Assembly (NCBI RefSeq): GCF_000227135.1
Contig: NC_018255.1
Coordinates: 538,291-602,290, forward strand
Direction: 5' to 3'
From: Leishmania donovani
Taxonomy: Eukaryota > Euglenozoa > Kinetoplastea > Trypanosomatida > Trypanosomatidae
Length of the DNA stretch: 64,000 nt
Of this stretch, positions 31,437 to 41,426 are shown piece by piece. Position 1 is the stretch's first letter; every line of letters starts with the position of its first letter. The position numbers were made by a program, and so were the translations under genes. Below the pieces are notes generated by a model, which saw only the letters and a program-made list of their open reading frames with translations, made no database searches and was not told the origin of the DNA.

Positions 31437-32765
31437 TTCTACGGCGACGTGGCTGAGGTTCTGGGCAACGTCAGGACGATCCGTGCCGCCATGGACGAGC
31501 TGCAGCAGAAGCACACGGAGAACATGCAGACGGTCGACGAGGCGCGCTCCAAGGCACTGCGCGGCGAGATCGACGAGCTGTCGCGCGAGACCGGCAACGC
31601 GGCCAAGGCGGCGAAGGAGAAGCTCGACGCGATGTCCAAGAACACGGCCAAGCTGAAGAGCGTGCCGGACAGCGTGCACGCCAACAGCGCCATCATCCGC
31701 ATCGAGGAGAACCAGTACACGCACCTCGTGCTGAAGCTGGCGATGGCCATGGCCGAGTACCAGCGTCAGCAGTCCGCCAACGAGGCCTACTACAAGGCGC
31801 AGACGCAGCGGCAGATCAAGATCAAGTACACCAACCCCGACGGCAGCGCCATCGACGACTCGACAGCGGCGCAGCTGGCAGAGCAGGTGATGGAGAACGA
31901 CACGTCTAGCTACATCTTCCAGCAGAGCAAGGAGGTACTCGCCTCCATCATCGAGACGCGCAACGACATCTACCGCATCGAGCAGTCCATGCGTGACCTG
32001 AACCAGCTCTTCAACGACCTAGCCTTCTTGGTGAACGAGCAGGGTGAGCTCATGGACGTGATTCTCGCCAATGTGCAACAGAGCACCCGGTATGTGGAGA
32101 AGGGTCGTGCGGCGCTGAAGAAGGCGCGTCGGTATCAAAAGAAGAGCCGCAAGAAGCTGATTTGCGTCCTGGTGTGCGGCGTGACCATAGTCGCTCTGTT
32201 TGTTGTCGTTGGTGTGCTCGCTGCCACCATCAAGATTCCANNNNNNNNNNNNNNNNNNNNNNNNNNNNNNNNNNNNNNNNNNNNNNNNNNNNNNNNNNNN
32301 NNNNNNNNNNNNNNNNNNNNNNNNNNNNNNNNNNNNNNNGACTCGACAGCGGCGCAGCTGGCAGAGCAGGTGATGGAGAACGACACGTCTAGCTACATCT
32401 TCCAGCAGAGCAAGGAGGTACTCGCCTCCATCATCGAGACGCGCAACGACATCTACCGCATCGAGCAGTCCATGCGTGACCTGAACCAGCTCTTCAACGA
32501 CCTAGCCTTCTTGGTGAACGAGCAGGGTGAGCTCATGGACGTGATTCTCGCCAATGTGCAACAGAGCACCCGGTATGTGGAGAAGGGTCGTGCGGCGCTG
32601 AAGAAGGCGCGTCGGTATCAAAAGAAGAGCCGCAAGAAGCTGCGATGCTCGGTGCTTCGCAATGAGTATGTCGGAAAGACGGCGATGGATTACTCTCCTT
32701 GGAAGGAAGCCCCTGTCCAGGTGTGCCGGCCCTGTTGTCCGGAAGGAGAAAAGTGGGCGGCCTAA
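31437..32765 (+). pseudogene. syntaxin-like duplicate fragment(s), 5'-truncated and with an altered 3' end
   Basis: Homology to the upstream Qa-SNARE starts abruptly at FYGDVAEVLGN (residue 64 of the intact copy). Upstream in frame there is no ATG before a TAG at about 31364-31366, so about 63 N-terminal codons and the splice/start region are missing; the first ATG in frame is the one in AAMDELQQ. Up to 32240 the sequence follows the intact gene through SNARE helix and anchor, then meets an N gap. After the gap (32340) the sequence steps back to DSTAAQLAEQ, repeats the SNARE helix, and at 32642 leaves the family: the anchor is replaced by RCSVLRNEYVGKTAMDYS and ends at a TAA at 32763. The simplest reading is one genuine second copy lacking both start and membrane anchor, with the anchor-bearing contig end borrowed from the first gene. 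Two real partial copies are also possible. Confidence 0.7.
32241..32339. other. assembly gap (99 N)
   Basis: A run of 99 N. The 303 bases after it (32340-32642) look identical to 31857-32159 before it, offset 483. Confidence 0.95.
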
Positions 32766-33656
32766 GAAGACTGAATTTTTACCACACCATCGTGGGCATC
32801 TTCTTCGGACCGGGGCTCACACATGGTTGTCTTCGTTTTGAGTTTTCATCCTTGTTTTTTTTTTTTTTGCGGGGGTGGACTTTTTGTTGTCGCTGCTTCG
32901 CCTCTGTTGTGCTCATTAACATCTCCGCAGCTGCTGCTCGTTGCCTCCGTCATGGGATGTGGTTGGGTTTGTTTGTTGCGCCTGTGTGTACGCGCGCGTT
33001 TCTTGTGTTACTGTTGTGATTTTACTTGTGACTAATATGCTCCCTTACAGAGTGGTGGTGGGGTGGGGGAATGTGCCCGGGCCCCGCGTATCCGATGGTG
33101 CTTTTCTCGCAGTCCTCACCGCCGAAGAAGCTGCTTTTCGTTGCTATCGGCCTTGCCAACTAACGAGCCTATTGGTCTATGGATGTGGGGTCGGCTCCAC
33201 TGTACCGCAGCGGTGCCGCACACTCTTCCTCCTCACAAAGAACTGAAAAACGATGTGATTGCTGTTGTCCATGTCTCCTCTCGGAGGTGGCACACCAAAG
33301 CATACCCTCCTCACATCCAAATGACGTGTCTCAGCGATGTGCTTTCGAGCGTCGTGTGGAGCACTCATCATCCGTTACTCGTCTTCTCGGGATCCCCCCT
33401 CTTCGTCCCTGTTACCACCCTCATCCCTCTTTCATCGTCGACTACTCACATACACGCGCACAGGTCTCACGCCATCTGATTCCCCCCCCCTTCCTTCCCT
33501 CCCCCGCCTCCTACGCCAGCCCTTGCCTTTCGCCTTGATTGTGTGTGCTTGTGCGCGTTTCTTTGTCTCTTCGTCCCCTTATTGTAGCCACAGCTGCGCC
33601 CCCTCCCCCCCCTCTGCCGCCTGGTCACTCCTCCTTATCGCATCCTTCACATCCTC
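32766..33656 (+). other. intergenic region
   Basis: No gene is seen. Poly-T at about 32858-32869; T-rich then C/T-rich. Open frames are short and low complexity. Confidence 0.6.
33556..33586 (+). promoter_or_regulatory. candidate spliced-leader acceptor for the first DUF423 gene
   Basis: A T/C-rich tract (tttctttgtctcttcgtcc and onward) ends in attgtag with AG at 33585-33586, about 70 bases before the ATG at 33657. Confidence 0.45.
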
Positions 33657-34073
33657 ATGTCAGCCTGCATCCGTACTGCTCTCTCCGGCACTAACGTGCC
33701 GATGATGGCCGCGGGGCTCTCTGGCGGCCTCGGTGTGGTGCTCGGTGCCCTCGGCTCGCACGCGTTTCTCGAGCTTATGGACACGAACCAGTTTAAGGCG
33801 TACAACATAGCGAACCAGTACCACCTCGTCCATTCCGTGGCGATGCTTGTGGTGGCGGCGATAGCGCCCCGCGTCGCAGAGCCGGCCGCTACCCACTTCC
33901 GTCGCGCCTATGCCCTCTTCGCCTGTGGCACAGTGGTGATGGCTAGCTCGCGCTACATCTACAGCACGGTACACAAGCCACACTTCCTGAGCAAGCTCCC
34001 CACTGTGGGTGGTGCGATGCTCGCGGCCGGATGGGTGTGCGTCGCTCTTGGCGGCTCCGTCACGAAGCACTAG
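33657..34073 (+). CDS. DUF423/TMEM256-like small membrane protein, copy 1
   Basis: A 138-residue protein of the DUF423 (TMEM256, bacterial YgdD/YwdK) family. The hallmark N-terminal motif is GVVLGALGSHAF, followed by NQYHLVHSVAMLVVAA in the second membrane segment. Four hydrophobic segments are visible, near 15-35, 58-75, 84-100 and 115-133, with the last starting GGAMLAAGWVCVALGG. The length is close to the family norm of about 120-130. The biochemical function of this family is not known. The short N-terminus could place it in the mitochondrial inner membrane or another internal membrane; this is not decided by the sequence. It is the first of three related genes spaced about 2.6 kb apart. 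The start at 33657 is a clear ATG shortly after a splice-acceptor tract. Confidence 0.88.
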   Translation: MSACIRTALSGTNVPMMAAGLSGGLGVVLGALGSHAFLELMDTNQFKAYNIANQYHLVHSVAMLVVAAIAPRVAEPAATHFRRAYALFACGTVVMASSRYIYSTVHKPHFLSKLPTVGGAMLAAGWVCVALGGSVTKH

Positions 34074-36305
34074 GAAGAAAGAGAAGCGGTTCCCTGCGCA
34101 TGGCAAGCAAGGAGAGAGAGCGGAAAGGCAAGCGTGCATTGCTCGCACTTAAAATGCGGCAGCGTTGGTTGCGCTGCACCCTCTCCCTGCCTCGATTCCT
34201 GTCAAGGGTAGAGGGACGCGCACGTGGGCCGGAATGGGAGCAAGAGGGAGGGACGGTGATGAGGATGCCGAAGCAAGCGGAAGAAACAAGTTGGGAGGGA
34301 GAGAAAAAGATGGGATAGAAGATGTGGAGGAAGTAGCACTCAAGTGAGAATCGATGCCGTGCGCCGCTGCAAAACAGGCGGCGGCAGACCTCTTTTTCTT
34401 CGTCTTTCTGTTGCTGATACCGCTCATTCCCCCCACCCTCTCCTCACCTCGCCCTCTTTTTTTCACGTGCGCTGCTTAGCGTGTACACGTGCACATGGGG
34501 TTTGCGCGTCGCTCGCTACAATGAGCACACGCACAAATCCGAAAAGGGCAGATACTGACGTTTTGTGTGTGTGTGTATGTGGGTCTTCCCGACGTTCCCT
34601 TTCTGTCCTCATCCCCCCTTTGCTGTCGTCTGTGTCTTTTGCTCGTGCTGATGTTGGAGTGCGTCCAACAGCACCGACACTTCGCGGGAACGTTGCCGAA
34701 GCTCCCATCCTGCCCCCTCCCCTTTCGGAAAACGGGGGGAGAAGAGGTGCAGCATATTCGCTTGGCGCCGTGCATCGGCTTATTTCGTATATTTCGTGTG
34801 TGTGTGTGTGTGTGTTTTGTGCGCCTCCTTCTATTTTCGATATTTGCGAGCGTGATGGCGGTAATCTTATTTTTCTCGCGTGTGCGTGTGCGTTGTTGTT
34901 GTTCTCCAATGATGATGGTGATGGGGCGCTGATTGACTGTCATCGCTCTTGTTGTATTTTCCTTGTCATGAGCGGTTTGGCTGTGAGAGATGACGAAAGC
35001 GAAAGGGAGAGTACCGCGGTGGCGGGGAGAGTGAGCGTAGCACGCCTGGGAGGGAGGGAGGAGGCTGCTGTGTGGTACCGGCGCGTTCGCTTGTGCGGCT
35101 GAGGCCACCTTTTTGCGAGGGTGGGCAGCTGCAGCCGTGGCACACGTGGCATCTCGCACCCCCTCCCAACCCGAAACCTGCACGTGGTCATTCAGTGTCC
35201 CATCCTTGAAAACTCGCGCCTCGATGATTGCCCTCCGAAACGTAGCGGGAAAAACGACGCTCCTGCAAAAAAAAAGTCTATACACACATATACACATATA
35301 TATATAAACAAGAGCGAAAGAATGCCAGGACACAAGAGGTGCTCCGACACGCCGTGGACGAGCATAGGATAGCGAGTGCGACGCAAAAAAAAAAACTCTA
35401 AAAGAAAAAGAGGGAGGGAGAACAACGTGTTGTGATCGGCAATCACCAACGTAGAAAAATGCGGTCAGCAACCGGAGGCGAGCGGGTAGGAGGAATGCGC
35501 CATTTTGTTGATCGCTTGCTCACATGCACCTGGCATCGCCCATGGCAAAGCAATATAAAAAAAATGAGAAAGTGAGTACTCGGCAGATGTCGAGATCGCA
35601 CGGCAGCTCGTGAAGGACGTGTCTGTGTTCGTGTCTTTGCCTCAGCGTCTGCCACTAGCGCAATGTGGTGTCTTCTCTTTCTTGCTTTGGGGGGCTTCTT
35701 GTTTCTTCGCTTTCATCTCGCCCGTTGTGTTCCGCATGCGCGCACCTCCCTCTCTGATTTTTTCCCTCCGTGATGAATGGTTGTAGTTGGAGCTCATAAT
35801 GCCGCGCGTAGGCGCACTGAAGCAAGGGCAAGCAAAACGTAAGGAAGCGACATCGCAACGATATCTTGTTGACGTTCACTTGCACTCGCAAACATAGACG
35901 CCCAAGCGCACATTCCGCTACTCCGCTCTGTACCTTCAACCCTTCTCTGAGCACCGGTCTTGGCTGAAGTGCACGGGCTTCCCTCGACAGAGGGGCAAAA
36001 TCGGCTAGCTAGCTATCACGCGTGCCATTTTGGATCGGGTTTTCATGCCACAATTTATGGCCTCCTCCCACTCACCTGTCCCTGCCCTCCCCTCTCAACC
36101 CGCCTCCTTGCTGCCTATACACACACACACACACACCTCTCTCTTGCGCAATCAACATGACGTGAAGGTTCTCTTCACGACAGCACTCACACGCAGACAC
36201 GTTCTAAAAATAGTGCACCTCACACCGAGACAGCCTCCCCACTGCCCGCAGCGCCGCATACCTCCACACACAGTGCAACGTCAGCATTTGTCAGAGCTTG
36301 TAAAG
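34074..36305 (+). other. intergenic region
   Basis: No gene is seen. Purine-rich just after the stop codon (34074-34330), then (GT)n at about 34795-34816, (TA)n at about 35287-35306, and (CA)n at about 36119-36136. A 252-codon open frame from 34344 is Cys/Ser-rich low complexity and is not called. Confidence 0.6.
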
Positions 36306-36704
36306 ATGATGTCTCTGAAGACCGCTCATGTGCCCATAATCCTCGTGGGTTGCGTTGGTCTCTCCAGTTTTGCGATGGATGCCCTTGGCGCGCGCCTTCA
36401 GACGAAGATGAGCATGCGCCAGCGCCGCTCTTGGCTGACGGCGAATCAATACCACATGGTCCACACAGTGGCTCTGGCGGCTATTGCTTGGATGATGACG
36501 CTGGCAAAGGAGTCTCCCGAGGCGTCCTCGCGACTCAGCAAGGGCTTCTACCTGGTACTAGCCGGGGCCCTTGGATTTGCCGGCTCCATCTACTCGCTGT
36601 GCCTCCGCATCTGCCCCAAGTTTATGGGCCCGCTCACCCCCACCAGTGGGCTTGTGCTGGTGCTGGGGTGGACAAACGTGGCACTGGCGGGCCTGTACTG
36701 GTGA
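36306..36704 (+). CDS. DUF423/TMEM256-like small membrane protein, copy 2 (divergent)
   Basis: A 132-residue paralogue of the neighbours at 33657 and 38889. The central motif NQYHMVHTVALAAIAW is kept and matches copy 1 best. The hallmark GALGSHA in the first membrane segment has become DALGARL, so this copy is the most altered at the most conserved site of the family. Hydrophobic segments are near 8-25, 46-62, 75-93 and 108-128. Two ATGs occur in tandem (36306 and 36309), either could be used. The frame stays open upstream to 36030, but that part is low complexity. A changed function within the membrane-protein cluster is possible, none can be named. Confidence 0.82.
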   Translation: MMSLKTAHVPIILVGCVGLSSFAMDALGARLQTKMSMRQRRSWLTANQYHMVHTVALAAIAWMMTLAKESPEASSRLSKGFYLVLAGALGFAGSIYSLCLRICPKFMGPLTPTSGLVLVLGWTNVALAGLYW

Positions 36705-38888
36705 CGAGAGAAGGCAAAGCAAGGAGAGCACCAAAGGACGAGAGCAACGATAGCATATACGGAGAGAGGTGCTGTGAAGACGTCGCTTTCGAGCGTCTTG
36801 AGGGAAGGGTTATTATTCGTGTTGTTCTGTTCTTCGTTTGCGAGGAGTCGGCTCCGTTGAGCATCGTAACTGCTGTTGCTGCGCCGCTCTTCACCATATC
36901 CCCTGCATCTGATCACGCTCGCTGAGGTACAGCGCTTGGAGGAGGAGACTCGGGTAGAAGTGGGTCTGGGGAAGGGCCTGAGGTGGTGTCCGTGGCTCGT
37001 AGTCTGGCTCACTGGTTGAACTTTTCTTTTCCGGTGCACGCATGCGTTTGTCTTTCCATAGCTGTTCCCGCTGCGCGTTGTACTCCTCCGCAAGTGCATC
37101 GGTGCCTCTGTTGTTGCGGTTGGAGGGGTGGTTCCTGTCGGACATATTTTCAAGGCTTGCGCATATATATATATATATATATGTGCGTCTGTGTCCTCCT
37201 CTTTACGCAGCCGTCCATCAGAGCCTGAGAGGGAGAAAGGCGAAGCGCCTGCCGTCAAGTGTTTTGCATGGTTGTATGGGCCTATGTCGGAGAAAAAGCT
37301 TCACCCTTGCCATCGCTCGTGAGCTCGCGTTCGGGTCGCTCCTGGTCAAGGGCGTGGTTAAGTTGATGGTGTCAATGGTGTGCCGGTCATTATGTGCAAT
37401 GGCCTCCGCGTTGCACCTCCCCTCTTTTTCGTTTGCGCTTGGCCCTTCCTTCGCTGCTTGGATGTCTTTTGCCGGACTCTCTCGCACACACCCGGGCCCT
37501 CTCTGCCTCTGCCTCTTCACAAGCTTTTTTTTTCACGGGGAGGGGAAAGTGGAGATGCCCGTCTCCCCCCTCCTTGTTCGAACTCATCAAGTTCAAGAAT
37601 AAAGGACAAAGAAGGGGCAGGTATTTCGTGGAGGCAGACTCAAAGGGCGGCGTGGTAGGCGGTGAGGTAGAGGTGGGCGGAAGGAGGACAGAGGGGGATG
37701 GGGCGGGGGACTGACGCACCCTCCACCAACCTGCACGTTTGTGTGTGATCGGTTCGTGCTTTCGCTCCTCTCGCCCGCGTCCTCCCTCCCTCCAGGCGAG
37801 AAGAAGAGGGGTGTTGCGGAACGGTAACGATCATGAGCCAGCAAACCTCATCAGAAAGGGAAACGAAAACGATGTGCCCCCCCCCCTTCCTTCCTCCCTC
37901 CCTCCCTCCGAGTCTCGCGAACGGCGGCACAGCAGCGCTCCCGTTTGCTTTCGCTACGCTTTGGTTGACGTTGTGTGTTTCGCTTGACCGCGTCCTTCCG
38001 TCACGCTTTTTATGTCTTCTGTTCTTGCACGTGTGCGGATAGGCGCTCCGCGTGTGGGTGGGTGGGTAGGTAGATGTGTTTCGGGGGGTGGGCGGCCAAC
38101 CTCCCGCCCCTCCTCCTGCGCGCTCCGCAGAGGTGACACAGCCCACGTACACACACATAGAATGCACAAAAAACGTAGGAAGACAGCAATAGCCACGCAA
38201 CGATCTCTGAAGGAAAACTTCATTTAAAAAAAAAGAGGAAATATCCACGAGTCGGACAGAGAGTGTGCAGAGCTATAGGCCGCTCGCGTCACTGCGCCGC
38301 GTTTGACTCTCTGTCGGATCTGTGTGCCTCATGACTTTCTCTCTGTGGGGCGTATTTCTCTTCGTGTGTTCCTGTTTTCGACGGCAGAAACAGCCCTGCC
38401 CGTCGACTGCACGAGCACTGTCGTTGTGAGGACTTCAACGTGCGTGAAAGAAGCAGGTGTCTCGACGCCACGTTTAGCGCGAGTAGATACGCCGTGCCTC
38501 TGCACAAGACCTTCTCTGCGGGGGAGGGAGGGGGGTCCTCCGTGAGGGCGGGGGGTGGGGTTACAGGTGTCTCCTCCGACGCAGCGAGGCAGGCAGTGCC
38601 TTGCTCCTAGCGGCAGACACGCCTGTAGCGGCATCGCCTGGTTGTGTGAAGGCGCACAAGCGTGGGTGGATCTGTTCACCGCACCACACTTGGACGCATT
38701 GCTCACCTGCTGTCATCTGATGTCTTCTCACGCCACCTCCCGCGCGCCCATCTCCTCTGTCTCGCTCTCCTGTACGCGCATGCTCGCTCTTTGAAAAGAC
38801 TCTGTGCCCCTCACAAAAAAAAAAAAACTGCCCACGTCCCCTCACAGTCGGCACTCGCAGCAACCGCAAGCCAGCGAGCTTCCGAAAA
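36705..38888 (+). other. intergenic region
   Basis: No gene is seen. (TA)n at about 37162-37182, poly-C near 37877-37886, poly-A at 38225-38233 and 38815-38826. Frames are short and overlap on both strands. Confidence 0.6.
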
Positions 38889-39272
38889 ATGGTGTCCATT
38901 CCGCTTTTGTACAGTGGCGTGCTCGGCTTCACCGGTGTCGTCGCTGGTGCCGTCGGCTCGCACGCGCTGAAGGCAAAATCCGCGGAAGAGCGCAACGCCT
39001 TCGTCATCAGCTCTCAGTACCAGCTCATGCACAGCATAGCAGCACTCGGCGCCATTGGGTTAAGCCAGGCAGTGCGGAGCTGGAATCCGGTCGCGGCGAA
39101 GCGGCTGCGAATCGCCGCATGGATGTTCCTGCTCGGGACGACGCTCTTCTCGGGCACCGTGTACGCACGCGTGTTTGGCGCCCCCAAGTCTGTGGGTCAG
39201 CTGGCCCCGACGGGTGGCTACATCTTGATGGGTGGCTGGGCCTGCCTCATTGCTGCCGCTGTCGCACTGTGA
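38889..39272 (+). CDS. DUF423/TMEM256-like small membrane protein, copy 3
   Basis: A 127-residue member with the most typical sequence of the three: VVAGAVGSHALKAKS in the first segment and SSQYQLMHSIAALGAIG in the second (Gln where copies 1 and 2 have His, as in many bacterial members). Third and fourth segments are near 77-92 and 104-126, the last reading GGYILMGGWACLIAAAVAL. The ATG at 38889 follows a poly-A stretch and is the only one in frame nearby. The tandem position suggests origin by duplication with copies 1 and 2. The sequence suggests an integral membrane protein; its function is unknown. Confidence 0.88.
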   Translation: MVSIPLLYSGVLGFTGVVAGAVGSHALKAKSAEERNAFVISSQYQLMHSIAALGAIGLSQAVRSWNPVAAKRLRIAAWMFLLGTTLFSGTVYARVFGAPKSVGQLAPTGGYILMGGWACLIAAAVAL

Positions 39273-39856
39273 GAGCGCAGAAGAGATATATATAAAAAAG
39301 CATACAAATGTGCAGATCATTATCCAACGAACGGTGAAAGTGGTCAGAGCACATGTCAGGGGTGTGGGGTCGCTGCGCTATTCTTGTTTTGCATTCGAGT
39401 GCCGCCAACACGCGCACGCGCAACCGCGTACGCCCTCCGGCGGCCCTAGGCCATCGGGATATCCACTATTGTTTCTCGTCTCGTCATCGCCCACCTCATC
39501 CGCTTCACTATCATCACCTCCTGCAGAAGGTGCCTTCTTTTATCCCTCTTCCCTCGCCGTTTCTTCTGCTGTCCGCTACTCCCACGCCCTGCCCCGACAC
39601 GCACACGCACACGTTGGCCGAACCCTGTCCCACGCACTCACGCCTCGAGACAGTGCGCAGTCGCTGGCAAAGGTTTTTCGGTGTTTCGATGTAGCCCACA
39701 CCTACTCGCCTCTCCTACGACGCTCCTCTTTGATCGCTGAAGCTCCGCGCAAACGTCGTCGGCGTCGTGCAGAGAACCAACCAGTCTCGCTGAGCGATCC
39801 GATTTTGTCATCGCTGTAGCGACGCGAACACAGTACGAGAAGGTATAGCTGTCGCG
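39273..39856 (+). other. intergenic region
   Basis: No gene is seen. C/T-rich with several AG dinucleotides that could serve as splice acceptors for the next gene. Confidence 0.55.
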
Positions 39857-40354
39857 ATGGCACCCAAGGCTAAGCCGGATCGAATGGCGGGAGGCCCCTC
39901 TTCTGCCTCGAAAAGCGCCAAAGACCCCATGTTGCAGGGCACCTATGAGCAAGACGAGTCGAACGACTTGGAGGCGTCGACAGACGAAATCGCTGCCTTT
40001 GAGGCGCGTCTTCGGCATCAGCAGCAGCATGGTCGGGGCAACTCTGCAGCGGCACGGAACATATCGAGCGCCCCCACGTCAGGTGCTCCGCGACGCTCGT
40101 CAGCACCGGTGACCAATAGTGCTCATCGGCCGCATCCGTCCTCGAGTGCCGCCCCGTCGGCGGCCGCCGGCGCATCGTATGCCGCCCCGCACCGCACCGC
40201 CGACCGTGGCGCGTCGGAGGAGGAACACGCAGCGCAGACACAGCGTGGCGAGGACATCGAGGATGTGCGTCGTCTCGAGGACCGCTTCCGCGGTGGCGAT
40301 GACGACGATAGCGATGAGGAGACGGTTGCACGCCGGCGCAAGATGGGGCTGTGA
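39857..40354 (+). CDS. small charged hypothetical protein
   Basis: A 165-residue protein that I do not recognise. The ends look conserved in character while the middle is Ala/Ser/Pro low complexity. The N-terminal part includes LQGTYEQDESNDLEASTDE and a short helix IAAFEARLRHQQQH. The C-terminal part is a charged helix, EDIEDVRRLEDRFRGGDDDD, followed by SDEETVARRRKMGL. There is no signal peptide or membrane segment. The GC-rich codon use and a clean ATG and stop support a real gene. It could be a subunit or adaptor in a larger complex, but nothing in the sequence names it. Confidence 0.7.
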   Translation: MAPKAKPDRMAGGPSSASKSAKDPMLQGTYEQDESNDLEASTDEIAAFEARLRHQQQHGRGNSAAARNISSAPTSGAPRRSSAPVTNSAHRPHPSSSAAPSAAAGASYAAPHRTADRGASEEEHAAQTQRGEDIEDVRRLEDRFRGGDDDDSDEETVARRRKMGL

Positions 40355-41230
40355 GGCGGCAAATGAAGAGACGAAAAGGCGAAGAGAAGAGCACTCCGCA
40401 CCGTTCGGCAGTGTGCTCCACAACGTTTTGCATCTTTTCCCTCTCTGCCAGCTAACTGAGACGGCGCCAGTCTGGCGCTGCGGCCAGGGGGAAGGCGGAG
40501 GAGGAGGGACAGTGGTTGGGAAAGCAAAAGGAGTTCTGGACATGCGCGGTGTTGTCTTGGTACTGACGACGCCGGCACCCCTCACGTATACCTCTACCTT
40601 CTCGCGCCACGCAAAAATGTACATATCTGCCCCCGCTCATTGGCCCCCTCGTGGCTTCTGCGCCGTGAGGCGAAGCGCGGCTTTCTATTCCTACTGTTTT
40701 GTCTGCCCCTGTGGCGCTCGCGCAGGCGTGGCCAGCGCAAGTGTGGCAGCTTAAGTGGAACGAGACGGAACGTCGATTCGGGAGAACGAGTAGCCTCAAA
40801 CGCCTGCATAGACAACTGCAGATTTGCGTGTACGTGCGATGAGGGATCTTTGTGTGGCCCACGGAGGTGTTCTTCACGGATGATGGTGCGGGCGCCTCTG
40901 CCCGCGTTTTCTCTTATTTTTTTTGTCGTTTTTCCTTCGCAACCTGGCGGCGCGAACTACCCGCCCTGCACTCACGCTCTCACGCACACGCGCACGTACG
41001 CATTGAGAGAGACACACGTGAGGGGTGTTTTTCCTCCTGCTGGCAGGATCTCTGCTTCCCGTGCAGCATCGCTCTTTTCTCGGCATTCCACCGCCTCTCC
41101 CTCTTCCTTTTATTCTTTTCTCTTTGCTCGTTCCATTCTATTTGGTGTTGGTTTTGCGTGCGGTCGTGCATGTGTGCATGCGCTTTCCTTTTTCCTGCTG
41201 TTTCAGCATCGCTTCTCCGTGAGACGTACA

Positions 41231-41266
<36 letters not shown>

Positions 41267-41426
41267 CGCACAGAGACCCGCCTACGGCCATCGCTCACCA
41301 TCATCGCTGTCATAGAAATCAAAACGCACCCATAGAGTGGAACGAAGAAGCGCGAAGGGCATAGACACCATCGCAGGGCGTCTCTCCCCCTCTCTCCTTC
41401 TATCACTCAACTACGTCTCATGCGCC
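40355..41426 (+). other. intergenic region
   Basis: No gene is seen. A (CA)n run lies at about 41228-41264. Frames crossing it are low complexity. Confidence 0.6.
41183..41206 (+). promoter_or_regulatory. candidate spliced-leader acceptor for the coiled-coil gene
   Basis: A T/C-rich tract ending in tgtttcag, AG at 41205-41206, about 220 bases before the ATG at 41427. No AG lies between the later pyrimidine tract (41383-41408) and the ATG, which makes this one more likely. Confidence 0.45.

Noticed and set aside
34344..35102. 252-codon open frame on the + strand
   Set aside because: Translation is Cys/Val/Ser low complexity driven by (GT)n tracts, with no family resemblance and overlapping frames on the other strand.
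36030..36305. 92-codon N-terminal extension of DUF423 copy 2
   Set aside because: The extension is His/Thr/Pro low complexity through a (CA)n tract; the family start fits the ATG at 36306.
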